DNA of 64,000 nt from an uncultured Bacilli bacterium (lineage in GTDB: Bacteria > Bacillota_I > Bacilli_A > RF39 > UBA660), in assembly GCA_934101225.1 (NCBI GenBank), contig CAKOQK010000001.1, forward strand, positions 1-64,000. The letters run 5' to 3'. Made by a program: the position numbers and the translations under genes. The notes under the pieces are model-generated. The model made no database searches. It was not told the DNA's origin and worked only from the letters and a program-made list of their open reading frames with translations. Shown in pieces: positions 45,188 to 53,750 of this stretch; position 1 is the first letter of the stretch; the number at the start of each line of letters is the position of its first letter.

Positions 45188-45413
45188 TTTTATTTAAAGA
45201 ATGAATATAGCCATATGCACTTATTAAAGTTCTAATTGAAGATGCCATTTTGCCACCCTTACCAATTATTGCTCCCATATCACTTTCATGAACAATTATT
45301 TCTAACATTATTGATTCATCATCACCTAGAAATTCTTGAACACTTACCATATCTGGTTCTTTAACTAAATTTTTTACTAAACTACTAGTAAAATTAATTA
45401 AATCTTGATGCAT
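45162..45413 (-). CDS. khpA: KH-domain RNA-binding protein KhpA
   Basis: 83 residues, the usual KhpA (YlqC) length. It has the KH GxxG loop in AIIGKGGKMASSIRTLISA, after ESIMLEIIVHESDM. KhpA with KhpB binds RNA and affects cell size and division in Firmicutes. It lies 2 nt after rpsP, as in most Firmicutes. The usual next genes, rimM and trmD, are missing here; a convergent gene and a terminator follow instead. Confidence 0.9.
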   Translation of the reverse strand: MHQDLINFTSSLVKNLVKEPDMVSVQEFLGDDESIMLEIIVHESDMGAIIGKGGKMASSIRTLISAYGYIHSLNKIKINIDSF

Positions 45414-45415
45414 AA

Positions 45416-45685
45416 TTATTTCTCACTTTTATTTTTGTATTTAGACCAAACGCCTGATTTAACTAAAATATTTTTTACAGTATCAGTTGGTTCAGCACCA
45501 TTATTTAACCATTTAAGAGCTTTTTCTTCATCAACATTAAAGTTATTTTCTTTATAAATTGGTTGATATGTTCCAACTACTTCAATGAACTTACCATCTC
45601 TTGGACTTCTTGAATCAGCAGCTACAATACGATAGAAAGGTCTTTGTTTAGCTCCCATTCTTTTTAATCTTAATTTAACAGCCAT
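45416..45685 (-). CDS. rpsP: 30S ribosomal protein S16
   Basis: 89 residues with the S16 signature from the start: MAVKLRLKRMGAKQRPFYRI then VAADSRSPRDGKFIEVVGTY and KALKWLNNGAEPTDTVKNIL. The start is behind AAAGGAGG. It has a consensus promoter (45716-45744) and is followed at once by khpA. Confidence 0.97.
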   Translation of the reverse strand: MAVKLRLKRMGAKQRPFYRIVAADSRSPRDGKFIEVVGTYQPIYKENNFNVDEEKALKWLNNGAEPTDTVKNILVKSGVWSKYKNKSEK

Positions 45686-45715
45686 ATTATATGCCTCCTT
45701 TTCTTTACTAAAGTT

Positions 45716-45744
45716 ATAATAGCATTAATTTTATGTAGTGTCAA
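45716..45744 (-). promoter_or_regulatory. rpsP promoter
   Basis: TTGACA (45739-45744), 17 nt, TATTAT (45716-45721). Confidence 0.8.
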
Positions 45745-45754
45745 CTATTTTTGG

Positions 45755-45783
45755 TTGACAGTTGAATTATATTAATTTATTAT
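45755..45783 (+). promoter_or_regulatory. Promoter of the gene at 45809, back-to-back with the rpsP promoter
   Basis: TTGACA (45755-45760), 17 nt, TATTAT (45778-45783). The two divergent -35 boxes are only 10 bp apart and form an inverted repeat around TATTTTTGG. Confidence 0.8.
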
Positions 45784-45808
45784 GGTATTATTTTGATGGG
45801 TGAAGAAT

Positions 45809-46633
45809 ATGAGCGATGAATTTGTTAATACTTATTTAGATGATAAATATTTTTATGGCAAAGAAAAAAGTGAAGATTTAATTAAACAAATGATGATGGC
45901 ATATTCATATTATAAAGATAAAGAAAATGAGAAAAAAATCAAGTATTTAGAACTTGATTTATTATATGATGAATTTGTAAGTAAAACTGCTGATTTATTA
46001 AATCTATTAAATAAAGATGAAAACTTTTTTTTATATCCTTTGTTATTATCTAATTTAATTGAATTAGGAATAACTGGTGAATATATGGAAGAATTTAATG
46101 TCATTAACTCTGTTGATTTAAATTATTATTTTGGTATAAATGTAGCAATGGGACAAGGAGTTTGTCGTAATGTGAATAGTTTTGCAAATGATGTATTTAA
46201 AAAATTAGGATTAAAATCAGAAACGTTATTAGTTTCCTTAAATAGTGTTTCTATTAAACCTAATCATTTAATTACGTTGATTAAATATAATGACAATTAT
46301 TTTGGAATTGATGTTTATAATAACATGATTTTTACTTTTAGTAATTATAATTATTTAGAATGTGTTTATAATTTAGAAATGGGAAAATCAAGGGTTCCCA
46401 TTTTCCAATATTATGCTTATATGGGCTTAAATGAAAAACAAGTTGATAAACTACTTGGTAAATTAAGTACACCTGCTCCAATTGATTTTGATTATATTTG
46501 TACTTTGCAAAAAGATGCAAACGACATTATTGATTTTCATAATAGTGAAACATATGATTATTATCAAGATACTAAGGAACTTAAAACTAAGATTAAAAAT
46601 ATTTTTAAAAAAATAGAAAAGAAGAAACGTTAA
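45809..46633 (+). CDS. Cytosolic transglutaminase-like protein
   Basis: 274 residues from ATG 45809, five bases after GGGTGA; the GTG three codons earlier is inside the ribosome binding site. There is no signal peptide. A compact transglutaminase-like core is suggested by Cys in GQGVCRNVNSFANDVFKKLG (about 118), His in KPNHLITLIKYND (about 152) and Asp in YFGIDVYNN (about 169). The surrounding helices have no clear relative. A second, membrane-anchored protein of this fold is at 35346-36254. It ends 4 nt inside the convergent hydrogenase gene. Confidence 0.6.
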   Translation: MSDEFVNTYLDDKYFYGKEKSEDLIKQMMMAYSYYKDKENEKKIKYLELDLLYDEFVSKTADLLNLLNKDENFFLYPLLLSNLIELGITGEYMEEFNVINSVDLNYYFGINVAMGQGVCRNVNSFANDVFKKLGLKSETLLVSLNSVSIKPNHLITLIKYNDNYFGIDVYNNMIFTFSNYNYLECVYNLEMGKSRVPIFQYYAYMGLNEKQVDKLLGKLSTPAPIDFDYICTLQKDANDIIDFHNSETYDYYQDTKELKTKIKNIFKKIEKKKR

Positions 46634-48024
46634 ATTTCTTCTTTTATTGTGGATGACAAATTTTTATGTTTAGTATGTAAATATTTAAGAGCTTCCACAC
46701 TTCCTGGTTTATCTAAATATGTATTATATAAATCATCAATCAAATCATTTTTATAAGGATATTTTTCTATTTCGTTATGTTTTTCATTTAAACTTTTAGC
46801 TCGTTTTTGTTTAATTAATTCGCGGTCCTTAATAGGCATTAAAATTTGTCCACCGCCTGATATACATCCTCCATCACAGTTCATTACTTCAACAAAGTCA
46901 TACTGAATATTATCTCGTAATAATTTTTCAAAGTTGGACATCGTGCTTAATATAATGCATCTTATCATTCTAGAATTAATTTTTAATTTTAATATTTTAT
47001 AGTATTCTTTTTCTTCAATAGAATAATCGGATTCTTTTAAATCTTTATTAGTTAATTCATAATATAGGCACTTAATAACCGATTTAGCAACTCCTCCTCC
47101 AGCACCATACATTGTTCCAGAAAAAGATCCTTTAACTTTATCAAATTCTAAATCTTGTAAATTATTAAAATTAATTCCATTTTCTCTTATCATCAAGGCA
47201 AGTTCACTTGTTGTAATTACAAAGTCAGTATCAGTATTTAATATTTCTCTTTTTTTACTAGTACACGGAGTAATTGCAACAATTATAATTTTTTTATCAT
47301 TATCATACTCATTTGGAGCAAATAATTTCTTAATAACTGTGCTTGCCATTCCTATTGGGCTTTTACAAGTAGATAAATTGCTTATTAATTCTGGATGAAC
47401 TATTTTACAATATTTTACCCAACTGGGGCAACAGCTAGAATACATTGGTAAATTATTTTTTTCTAATCTAATCTTTAACTCATGTGCTTCTTCTACTGAT
47501 GTTATATCAGCACCAAATGTCACATCAAAAACATAATCAAATCCTAGTTCTTTTAATGCAGAAACCATTTTTCCTTCTAGAAATTCTCCTGGTTCTTTAG
47601 AAAAGGCATCTCCAATACTTACTCTGGTTGCAGGAGCAGTTAACGCTATAACCGTGTATTTTGAATCATTTATATAATCTTTAACTTCTTGATAATCATA
47701 CTTAGGAATTAACGCTGAAGTTGGACAAGTAAGTACACAATTACCGCATTCTAAACACATATTTTTTATTTCATTAGTTTCTTTATTAACTAAACCATTT
47801 GTTACTTTTTCACAGGTTCTTAAACATACACCACAATTAATACATTTTTCGTCTATTCTTCTAAGACCAACATTTTCTTTTGATATTGTAACTCTTTTAT
47901 AAACTTTATTTTCAAATTTAATAGGAATTAAATGATCATAACCTGATAAACATAAAGGACAATGATAGCCATCTGGAAGCATTCCTTCATGTTTGAAACC
48001 ACATCTATCACATTCATATATCAT
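46630..48024 (-). CDS. [FeFe]-hydrogenase with rubredoxin-like N-terminus
   Basis: 464 residues. Residues 1-35 form a rubredoxin-like knuckle pair (C5-x2-C8 and C22-x2-C25). Two 4Fe-4S ferredoxin motifs follow (CINCGVCLRTCEK, CLECGNCVLTCP). The H-cluster domain has L1 MYSSCCPSWVKY, L2 ITPCTSKKREI and L3 EVMNCDGGCISGGG. All cluster-binding Cys are present, though L2 has Thr for Met and L3 has Asp for the usual Pro. It would reduce protons or oxidise H2 using ferredoxin or rubredoxin electrons. The maturases HydE, HydF and HydG are not in the window. Confidence 0.85.
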   Translation of the reverse strand: MIYECDRCGFKHEGMLPDGYHCPLCLSGYDHLIPIKFENKVYKRVTISKENVGLRRIDEKCINCGVCLRTCEKVTNGLVNKETNEIKNMCLECGNCVLTCPTSALIPKYDYQEVKDYINDSKYTVIALTAPATRVSIGDAFSKEPGEFLEGKMVSALKELGFDYVFDVTFGADITSVEEAHELKIRLEKNNLPMYSSCCPSWVKYCKIVHPELISNLSTCKSPIGMASTVIKKLFAPNEYDNDKKIIIVAITPCTSKKREILNTDTDFVITTSELALMIRENGINFNNLQDLEFDKVKGSFSGTMYGAGGGVAKSVIKCLYYELTNKDLKESDYSIEEKEYYKILKLKINSRMIRCIILSTMSNFEKLLRDNIQYDFVEVMNCDGGCISGGGQILMPIKDRELIKQKRAKSLNEKHNEIEKYPYKNDLIDDLYNTYLDKPGSVEALKYLHTKHKNLSSTIKEEI

Positions 48025-48080
48025 TACTTCTTCACCTATTTTAATTGTACCAACTTAGCTATTAAAATACAATTAACAAT

Positions 48081-48304
48081 TTATTTATATTTTATTATTA
48101 TTAATAAATTTTTTTCGATTTCTTTATTAATAAATTCTAAGTTATTTTCTCCATGTTTAGGTATAATTGTAATTAATTCTATTCCAAATAATTTACATAA
48201 TAAATTAGCAAACTATCATTAATACAGCCATCAATTGTACCAACGATATCACAAAAAAATACTGTTATTCTAATTATTTTTTCATTACTTAATTTATCGT
48301 TCAT
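48081..48304 (-). pseudogene. Frameshifted remnant of a small HAD-like gene
   Basis: Starts at ATG 48304 behind AAGGAACC and reads MNDKLSNEKIIRITVFFCDI then VGTIDGCINDS, after which the frame stops at TAG. Shifting by one base at about 48210-48217 (near GATAGTTTGC) restores a coherent frame, FANLLCKLFGIELITIIPKH and then GENNLEFINKEIEKNL, ending at TAA 48081-48083. The segment FFCDIVGTI resembles HAD motif I (DxxGT). It is most likely a recently broken gene, less likely a programmed shift. It occupies the otherwise empty stretch between the hydrogenase and rhodanese genes. Confidence 0.5.
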
Positions 48305-48343
48305 TATAGGTTCCTTAATAATATTATTTTAAATATATACTAT

Positions 48344-48366
48344 AAAAAGAATCATAATTGATTCTT
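48344..48366 (-). terminator. Terminator after the rhodanese gene
   Basis: AAGAATCA/TGATTCTT hairpin, then a T run on the minus strand. Confidence 0.7.
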
Positions 48367-48585
48367 CTATTTTAAAACTAAAACTGTATTATAGCCATAT
48401 GCTGAAAGAATACTAGCTACCTTTTTAGATTTAACTCCACCTTTGCAATAAAAATAATATTCTTTATCTTTACTTAAATATTTATAATGATTATTAAGTA
48501 AATTTTCATATGGTTTAAATGATATATCTAAATTAATAAACACTCCTTCATTATTATAATCTTTTATATTAATAACTCTCATCAT
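48367..48585 (-). CDS. Short rhodanese-like protein
   Basis: 72 residues, shorter than usual rhodaneses (about 95-100). The active-site loop is visible: YYFYCKGGVKSKKVASIL, with Cys at about 47 and the typical helix after it, ending AYGYNTVLVLK. The N-terminus is reduced to INIKDYNNEGVFINLDI. It probably transfers or binds sulphur in the cytosol. It lies 36 nt downstream of mtaB, in the same orientation. Confidence 0.7.
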   Translation of the reverse strand: MMRVINIKDYNNEGVFINLDISFKPYENLLNNHYKYLSKDKEYYFYCKGGVKSKKVASILSAYGYNTVLVLK

Positions 48586-48621
48586 ATTGTATTATATTAA
48601 CTAGATATATTTTTTGTTACA

Positions 48622-49881
48622 TTATTTTAATATCTCTCCATAAACAGTAATACCATCTATTTTAGTAATTTTGACATTATAATCCTTATTGTGTTCTAAC
48701 TTAGAATTAATAATTACTTTAATGTAATTATCAGTATGTCCCGTGCTATGATCATCAAATACTTCTTCTACTAGAACATTTAAGGTTTTACCTAAAAATT
48801 TATTGTAATATTCATTTTCTAATTTATTAGATAACTCTATCATTTTATGAGTACGTTCTTTTTTTTCTGTATCACTTAAAACACTTTTCATCTTAGCAGC
48901 AACAGTTCCATCTCTCTTAGAAAAGGGAAACACATGAATCTTACCAAATTTTATTTTAGCTGCATTATTATAACTTTCTAAAAAATCTTCTTCTGTTTCC
49001 GTTGGAAAACCTACTATTAAATCAGTAGTAATATTAATATTAGGTCTTACTTCTCTTATTTTACCTATAATACCAATAAACTTATTCATATCATATTTAC
49101 GATTCATTTGTTTTAAAGTGTTATCACAAGCAGCTTGAACAGGAATGTGCATATGGTTACAGATCTTTTTATTATTTTTCAGTTCTTCTAAGAATTCATC
49201 ATCAATTTCAGTTGCTTCTATACTACTAATTCTAATTCTTTCTAATTTATCATTTTTACTAATTTCTTTGATTAATTTGACTAAATCTGGATAACTTCCA
49301 GTATGAATTCCAGTTAAAACAATTTCTTTAAAACCATTATTAACTAAATTATTTATTTCATCTATTGCCTCTTTTAATTCTTTGTTTCTAATTGTTCCTC
49401 TTAAGTAAGGAATAATACAGTATGAGCAATAATTATTACATCCATCTTGGATTTTAACAAACGCTCTTGTCCTTTCACTATAGTTATCTAAACTCATCTT
49501 TTCAAAATTAGTTTTAATCATATCATAATATTTAACAATTTGCTTATTATCATAATTTTTAACATAATCATAAATTTTAGATTTATCTTTATTTCCAATT
49601 AAAATATCGGCACCTATTTCTTTTAATTCATCTTGATGATTTTGACTAGAACAACCGCAAACAACCAATATAGCATTCTTATTATTTTTTCTCGCATTAC
49701 GGATAACTTTTCTGCTTTTAGCATCACTTTGATTTGTTACAGAACAAGTATTAACAATTATAACATTAGCATCTTTTATATCTCCTGCTTCTTTATAACC
49801 ATTTTTTAAAAACTCTTCTTTAATAACCTCTGATTCATAAGTATTTACTTTGCAGCCCAGTGTTTCTATATATATTTTCAT
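48622..49881 (-). CDS. mtaB: tRNA t6A37 methylthiotransferase MtaB
   Basis: 419 residues, full length. Methylthiotransferase domain Cys residues are in TLGCKVNTYESE, VNTCSVTNQSDA and VVCGCSSQ. The radical SAM cluster is in GCNNYCSYCIIPYLRG, and the TRAM domain covers the last 60 residues. The N-terminal ETLGCKVNTYESE distinguishes MtaB (adds methylthio to t6A37, reading ANN codons) from MiaB and RimO. Start at ATG 49881. Confidence 0.93.
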   Translation of the reverse strand: MKIYIETLGCKVNTYESEVIKEEFLKNGYKEAGDIKDANVIIVNTCSVTNQSDAKSRKVIRNARKNNKNAILVVCGCSSQNHQDELKEIGADILIGNKDKSKIYDYVKNYDNKQIVKYYDMIKTNFEKMSLDNYSERTRAFVKIQDGCNNYCSYCIIPYLRGTIRNKELKEAIDEINNLVNNGFKEIVLTGIHTGSYPDLVKLIKEISKNDKLERIRISSIEATEIDDEFLEELKNNKKICNHMHIPVQAACDNTLKQMNRKYDMNKFIGIIGKIREVRPNINITTDLIVGFPTETEEDFLESYNNAAKIKFGKIHVFPFSKRDGTVAAKMKSVLSDTEKKERTHKMIELSNKLENEYYNKFLGKTLNVLVEEVFDDHSTGHTDNYIKVIINSKLEHNKDYNVKITKIDGITVYGEILK

Positions 49882-49889
49882 TTTACTCC

Positions 49890-50960
49890 TTATTTTTTCT
49901 TTATTAATTTTTTTCCTTCAATTTTATCATATTTTTTAACTTCATTTTCTTTTTGATTTTTTGTAATAGTATTAAATTCATATAATTTCATATTATTTTT
50001 TTCGTATGTCTTAGATAATTGTTGATCTTCTTTTATTGAATTGTAAATAATTGATGCTTCTATATTATCTATTATATCATTACTTAAATTGTTATTTTTT
50101 GTTAACATATTTGAATTATATTTTTCCATATTTTTAAACATATTAAAAGAAACTAAGTCTATATTATATTTTTTAAAAACATTTCTATTATTTTTAAAAT
50201 CTATAACACTGTTGCGAATAACTTCCCATATAAATGTGATAGATAATAGCAATTGGAATACTGATGAAATTGTAAAATTCATTAAAACAGGTAACGATAA
50301 AATAAACATTTCACCTAAAAAAATATTTAATAATGTTTTAAAAAGTACATTCATTAAACAATATTTTTTTGCAAGTTTATTTAATAAACCTATTTCTATA
50401 TTTTTACTTAATTCTAAATTTTCTTCCTTAATTTTTTTGTTTGAATTTTCGATTTTATTTTTTAATTCTTCTTGATCCATAAAACGATATTTACTAAATA
50501 ACGGTATTCCATTGTAACATTGTTTAATTTTACCTGCCAAATAATTTGTAGTTGCAGATGCTATATTTTTTTTCGATTTTGCTTGTTCTAATTTAATACT
50601 ACTTTTTATTTCTTTATTTAATCTTTCACTTTCTGGCATATCTTTAGATAAATCTATATTATATTTTTTACTTAATCCAATTTTGTAAGATAAATTAACT
50701 ACATTATAAGATAATAAAAATACTCCTAAAATAAATAATGAATTTAGAATTTTTACACTTGATATTAAACGAAATAAATTACTCGTGGAAGAAATTAATA
50801 AAATAATTGATGAAATTATAATATTAACTTTAACTCTAAAAGATTTATTTTTTATTTTTAATCTTTTTAATTCATTTTCACAATTTATAATTTTATTATC
50901 TAATGCTTGTTCTTTTTCTTTTATTTCTTCATATTTTTCTTGTAATAAATATTTTTTCAT
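49890..50960 (-). CDS. Coiled-coil membrane protein of unknown function
   Basis: About 356 residues from ATG 50960, preceded by TGAGGA; a longer frame extends upstream without such a site. An N-terminal coiled coil (YEEIKEKEQALDNKIINCEN) precedes two membrane spans at about 45-85, a charged middle section, two further spans (about 215-260) and a hydrophilic end. KKYNIDL occurs twice, after each pair of spans, so the protein may be an internal duplication. No family is recognised. It lies between mtaB and another one-span protein in the same orientation. Confidence 0.5.
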   Translation of the reverse strand: MKKYLLQEKYEEIKEKEQALDNKIINCENELKRLKIKNKSFRVKVNIIISSIILLISSTSNLFRLISSVKILNSLFILGVFLLSYNVVNLSYKIGLSKKYNIDLSKDMPESERLNKEIKSSIKLEQAKSKKNIASATTNYLAGKIKQCYNGIPLFSKYRFMDQEELKNKIENSNKKIKEENLELSKNIEIGLLNKLAKKYCLMNVLFKTLLNIFLGEMFILSLPVLMNFTISSVFQLLLSITFIWEVIRNSVIDFKNNRNVFKKYNIDLVSFNMFKNMEKYNSNMLTKNNNLSNDIIDNIEASIIYNSIKEDQQLSKTYEKNNMKLYEFNTITKNQKENEVKKYDKIEGKKLIKKK

Positions 50961-51049
50961 ATAATTCCTCAATTCTAAAAAAATAATAAATTTCTTAACA
51001 GCATATACTCTATCATAAAGAATTAAAAAAAGCAAACGTTTTTTTGGTG

Positions 51050-51538
51050 TTAACTTAGTTTGCTTTGTAAATCTTTTAATACTTTTAAAAACTCTTCTTC
51101 TTTTTCATATTCAATTAATTTAACTTCAATCTTAGGATCAATAATCTTTATTTTACCAGTACCCTCTAAATCAATTTTTTTAATATCTAAATCAGGTTCA
51201 GTATTAGAAAAATTATCATCATACGTTACAACATTCATTTCTCTAGTTTTAACAAGTTCATCATAACTTATAATGGCATTATTCTCTTGTTCTTCTTCAT
51301 AACTAGTTAATTTAATATTAGGTGTTGCAGGTTTATAATTTTCTTCTAAATTCTTAGTAACTTTACTAATATCAAATTTATCTTCTTTTTTCTTAGGTAA
51401 TTCATCAGGTTCAGTCTTAAGTAAATAAATAATATAAATAAATAAAACGATTAATAAAAATGTACCTATAAAGAAGAAATAATCTCCCATACTAAGTGAA
51501 TACATAAACCCAAATAAATCTTTTAATGTTTCTTTCAT
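51050..51538 (-). CDS. Bitopic acidic protein of unknown function
   Basis: About 162 residues from ATG 51538 (GGAG six bases upstream). One membrane span (about 17-38, YFFFIGTFLLIVLFIYIIYLL) follows a short N-terminus, then a cytoplasmic acidic tail with predicted strands and a helical end (EYEKEEEFLKVLKDLQSKLS). No domain is recognised. The N-out, long cytoplasmic-tail layout resembles some division-associated proteins, but that is speculation. It is co-directional with the CPBP genes. Confidence 0.5.
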   Translation of the reverse strand: MKETLKDLFGFMYSLSMGDYFFFIGTFLLIVLFIYIIYLLKTEPDELPKKKEDKFDISKVTKNLEENYKPATPNIKLTSYEEEQENNAIISYDELVKTREMNVVTYDDNFSNTEPDLDIKKIDLEGTGKIKIIDPKIEVKLIEYEKEEEFLKVLKDLQSKLS

Positions 51539-51576
51539 AATTAACTCCATTTTTTCTTATTATTATATATATTTTT

Positions 51577-52278
51577 TTACATAGTAGCAAGTATCATTAG
51601 CATACTAAGTAAATTATTTAAAGCATGAATTATAACTACAACATATATATTATCTGTCTCATAATAAATATATGCAAGTAGTAGTCCCATAGTAACATAA
51701 TTAAGTGATTCTATTAAAGCTACATATAATGGTAGTTCAGTTGGAAATATATGCATAAATCCGAATATTAAACAACTTACTAAAATAAATAAATATTTAT
51801 TATTAATTACTTTTTTAATTCCTAATCTAAATATTCCCTCTTCAACAAAAGGAGCAAGTAAACTAGTAGATATCATCATCATAAAAGGCAATTTTTTAGC
51901 TAAGTTTACTACAGCCTCTTGATTTTCACTTGTAACAAGATCAGATCCTAACATAACTAAAAGTAAACTCGAAAATAATGCTATTCCATACTTTACAACC
52001 AAAAATATTAGAAAGTAAGAAATAATTTTCTTTATATAATCTTTTTTATTTAACTTAAATAACACTAAATCTTTTTTTAAATATTTTTTATAAAATAGTA
52101 GTACTACTACAAACATAATTAACTCTATAAAAGTATTTAAACAAGCATAATCAATATAATTAAAATCACTATAATTTATACCTACTAATTTAAATATACA
52201 GGCTATTACTAAACTTAAATTAAAAAACAATACAAAACTTATTATTAATTTAAATATATTTTTAACATTATCTTTCAT
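51577..52278 (-). CDS. CPBP-family intramembrane metalloprotease
   Basis: 233 residues with several membrane spans. Catalytic motifs of the CPBP/CAAX protease family are intact: EEGIFR (Glu-Glu-x3-Arg), FGFMH (Phe-x3-His) and HALNN (His-x3-Asn). Members act as proteases or are linked to bacteriocin immunity in Firmicutes. The adjacent gene 52286-52978 is a paralogue without these residues. Function and substrate remain unknown. Confidence 0.85.
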   Translation of the reverse strand: MKDNVKNIFKLIISFVLFFNLSLVIACIFKLVGINYSDFNYIDYACLNTFIELIMFVVVLLFYKKYLKKDLVLFKLNKKDYIKKIISYFLIFLVVKYGIALFSSLLLVMLGSDLVTSENQEAVVNLAKKLPFMMMISTSLLAPFVEEGIFRLGIKKVINNKYLFILVSCLIFGFMHIFPTELPLYVALIESLNYVTMGLLLAYIYYETDNIYVVVIIHALNNLLSMLMILATM

Positions 52279-52285
52279 AGTAACC

Positions 52286-52978
52286 TCACAAGAATCTTCT
52301 TATTAATACACTAGTAAATAACTCATATAAACCATAAGATACTATACTATATGCTATATTATTATTCTTTTTATATATAAAACTTAACATATTAAATAAT
52401 AAATAATAAGGAATCATATTAATTAATACATAACTTATTGAAGCATTAAAATGACACATAGTATAAATTGCAAATAAGGAATATAATAATCCACTAAAGA
52501 ACATCCCAGTCTTCTTAGAACACATATTATTAACTCCTAATACAAAGATAACAACTTTAATAAAAGGAACAATAATTATATCTTTAATGATAATTGCAAT
52601 TAATTCAAAACTAAACCTATAATCAAATATATTTACAAAACTTAATCCTTCATATGTTATATTAAATCCCTTAGCAAGAGCAGCAACTAAATAATCTATA
52701 ATCATCATTGCAATAAATAAAACCATAAATGAAATAACACTATAAAAGATATTTGTTGTTAACTTATGTTTATACTTTGCAAAAGCTGCATTAACCTCTC
52801 CTTTATAAATAATATATATAATAATAAATATTAATATATAAACAATTAATGAAACTAACGCTTTACTATTAATACTTAACTTAAGTAAATCTAATAATTT
52901 ATAAAAATATTCTTCAGTAAACATTATTACTAACACACTTAATATTAATTTAATTAAATTTACTAAAAAATCTTTCAT
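52286..52978 (-). CDS. Inactive CPBP-like paralogue
   Basis: About 230 residues from ATG 52978 (AGGTGG upstream). Its membrane layout parallels the next gene, but the motifs are lost. The region equivalent to APFVEEGIFRLGIKK reads VPFIKVVIFVLGVNN, and FGFMH becomes YTMCHF. The two Glu and the Arg are missing, so it cannot act as a metalloprotease. Eight bases separate the pair, which suggests that the inactive copy may be a partner or regulator of the active one. Confidence 0.6.
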   Translation of the reverse strand: MKDFLVNLIKLILSVLVIMFTEEYFYKLLDLLKLSINSKALVSLIVYILIFIIIYIIYKGEVNAAFAKYKHKLTTNIFYSVISFMVLFIAMMIIDYLVAALAKGFNITYEGLSFVNIFDYRFSFELIAIIIKDIIIVPFIKVVIFVLGVNNMCSKKTGMFFSGLLYSLFAIYTMCHFNASISYVLINMIPYYLLFNMLSFIYKKNNNIAYSIVSYGLYELFTSVLIRRFL

Positions 52979-53051
52979 TCTTACCACCTAAAATCATTAT
53001 ATAACACTTTACGTATTATTATGTTTATAAAATGTAAAATAATATGAAAAT

Positions 53052-53705
53052 TTACAGTTCATTTACATTAGACTTTAATATAGTATAAATCTTACCTTTT
53101 TTATAAAATGCATAAAAAATATCTTCTTGATTCAAATTTTGTTTTCTTAAATATAATTTTATCCATATCTTATTTTTTCGAATATTTTTTAAAGTATTAT
53201 CTTGAATTTTACCATCAACAATTATTGGAGCAGGATAATCAGAATCAGTCTTAAATAAATTATATTTAAAAACACTTAATTTCCCATTATTTTCTAAAAA
53301 AGCATATTCAACATCTTCAATCGATTTAATAGATGCTTGTCTTAAACTAAGTAATAAATCATCTAAACTATATCTTTGCTTAACCATTTCTTTATAATTT
53401 AATTGACCATGATTAATAATAACAGAAGGTCTAGAAGTAAATATTTGTCTAAACATTCTAGATTTAGTTGAAAGGTAAGCAAGTATTACCTCAATAACAA
53501 CTAATAAACTTATTGGAGCAATAGTAAGCATTATTGATTTATCAATATTTTCAATACTAATTGCAACCAATTCAGCAATCAAAATTGATACAATTAAATC
53601 AACAATTCCCAGTTGCCCAACCTCTCTTTTTCCCATAATGCGATAAGAAAAAGTAACAAAAAAATAAAAGAATAATGTTCTTAATACAGTAGTTAATAAT
53701 TCCAT
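53052..53705 (-). CDS. DUF421 (YetF-like) membrane protein
   Basis: 217 residues: three N-terminal spans, with YRIMGKREVGQLGIVDLIVS as the family signature, then a cytoplasmic domain (RPSVIINHGQLNYKEM, SLDDLLLSLRQASIKSIEDV, YPAPIIVDGKI) typical of YetF/YrbG proteins. In Bacillus these are sporulation-linked or general membrane proteins of unclear function. The start follows GGTGATGAT. It lies downstream of thrS in the same orientation. Confidence 0.85.
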   Translation of the reverse strand: MELLTTVLRTLFFYFFVTFSYRIMGKREVGQLGIVDLIVSILIAELVAISIENIDKSIMLTIAPISLLVVIEVILAYLSTKSRMFRQIFTSRPSVIINHGQLNYKEMVKQRYSLDDLLLSLRQASIKSIEDVEYAFLENNGKLSVFKYNLFKTDSDYPAPIIVDGKIQDNTLKNIRKNKIWIKLYLRKQNLNQEDIFYAFYKKGKIYTILKSNVNEL

Positions 53706-53750
53706 ATCATCACCAACTATATTATGGGTTATATTCTTTTATTTTAATCA

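Noticed and set aside
47962..48222. Open frame on the plus strand near the hydrogenase start
   Set aside because: It overlaps the hydrogenase 5' end and the broken HAD-like gene on the other strand, and has no ribosome binding site.
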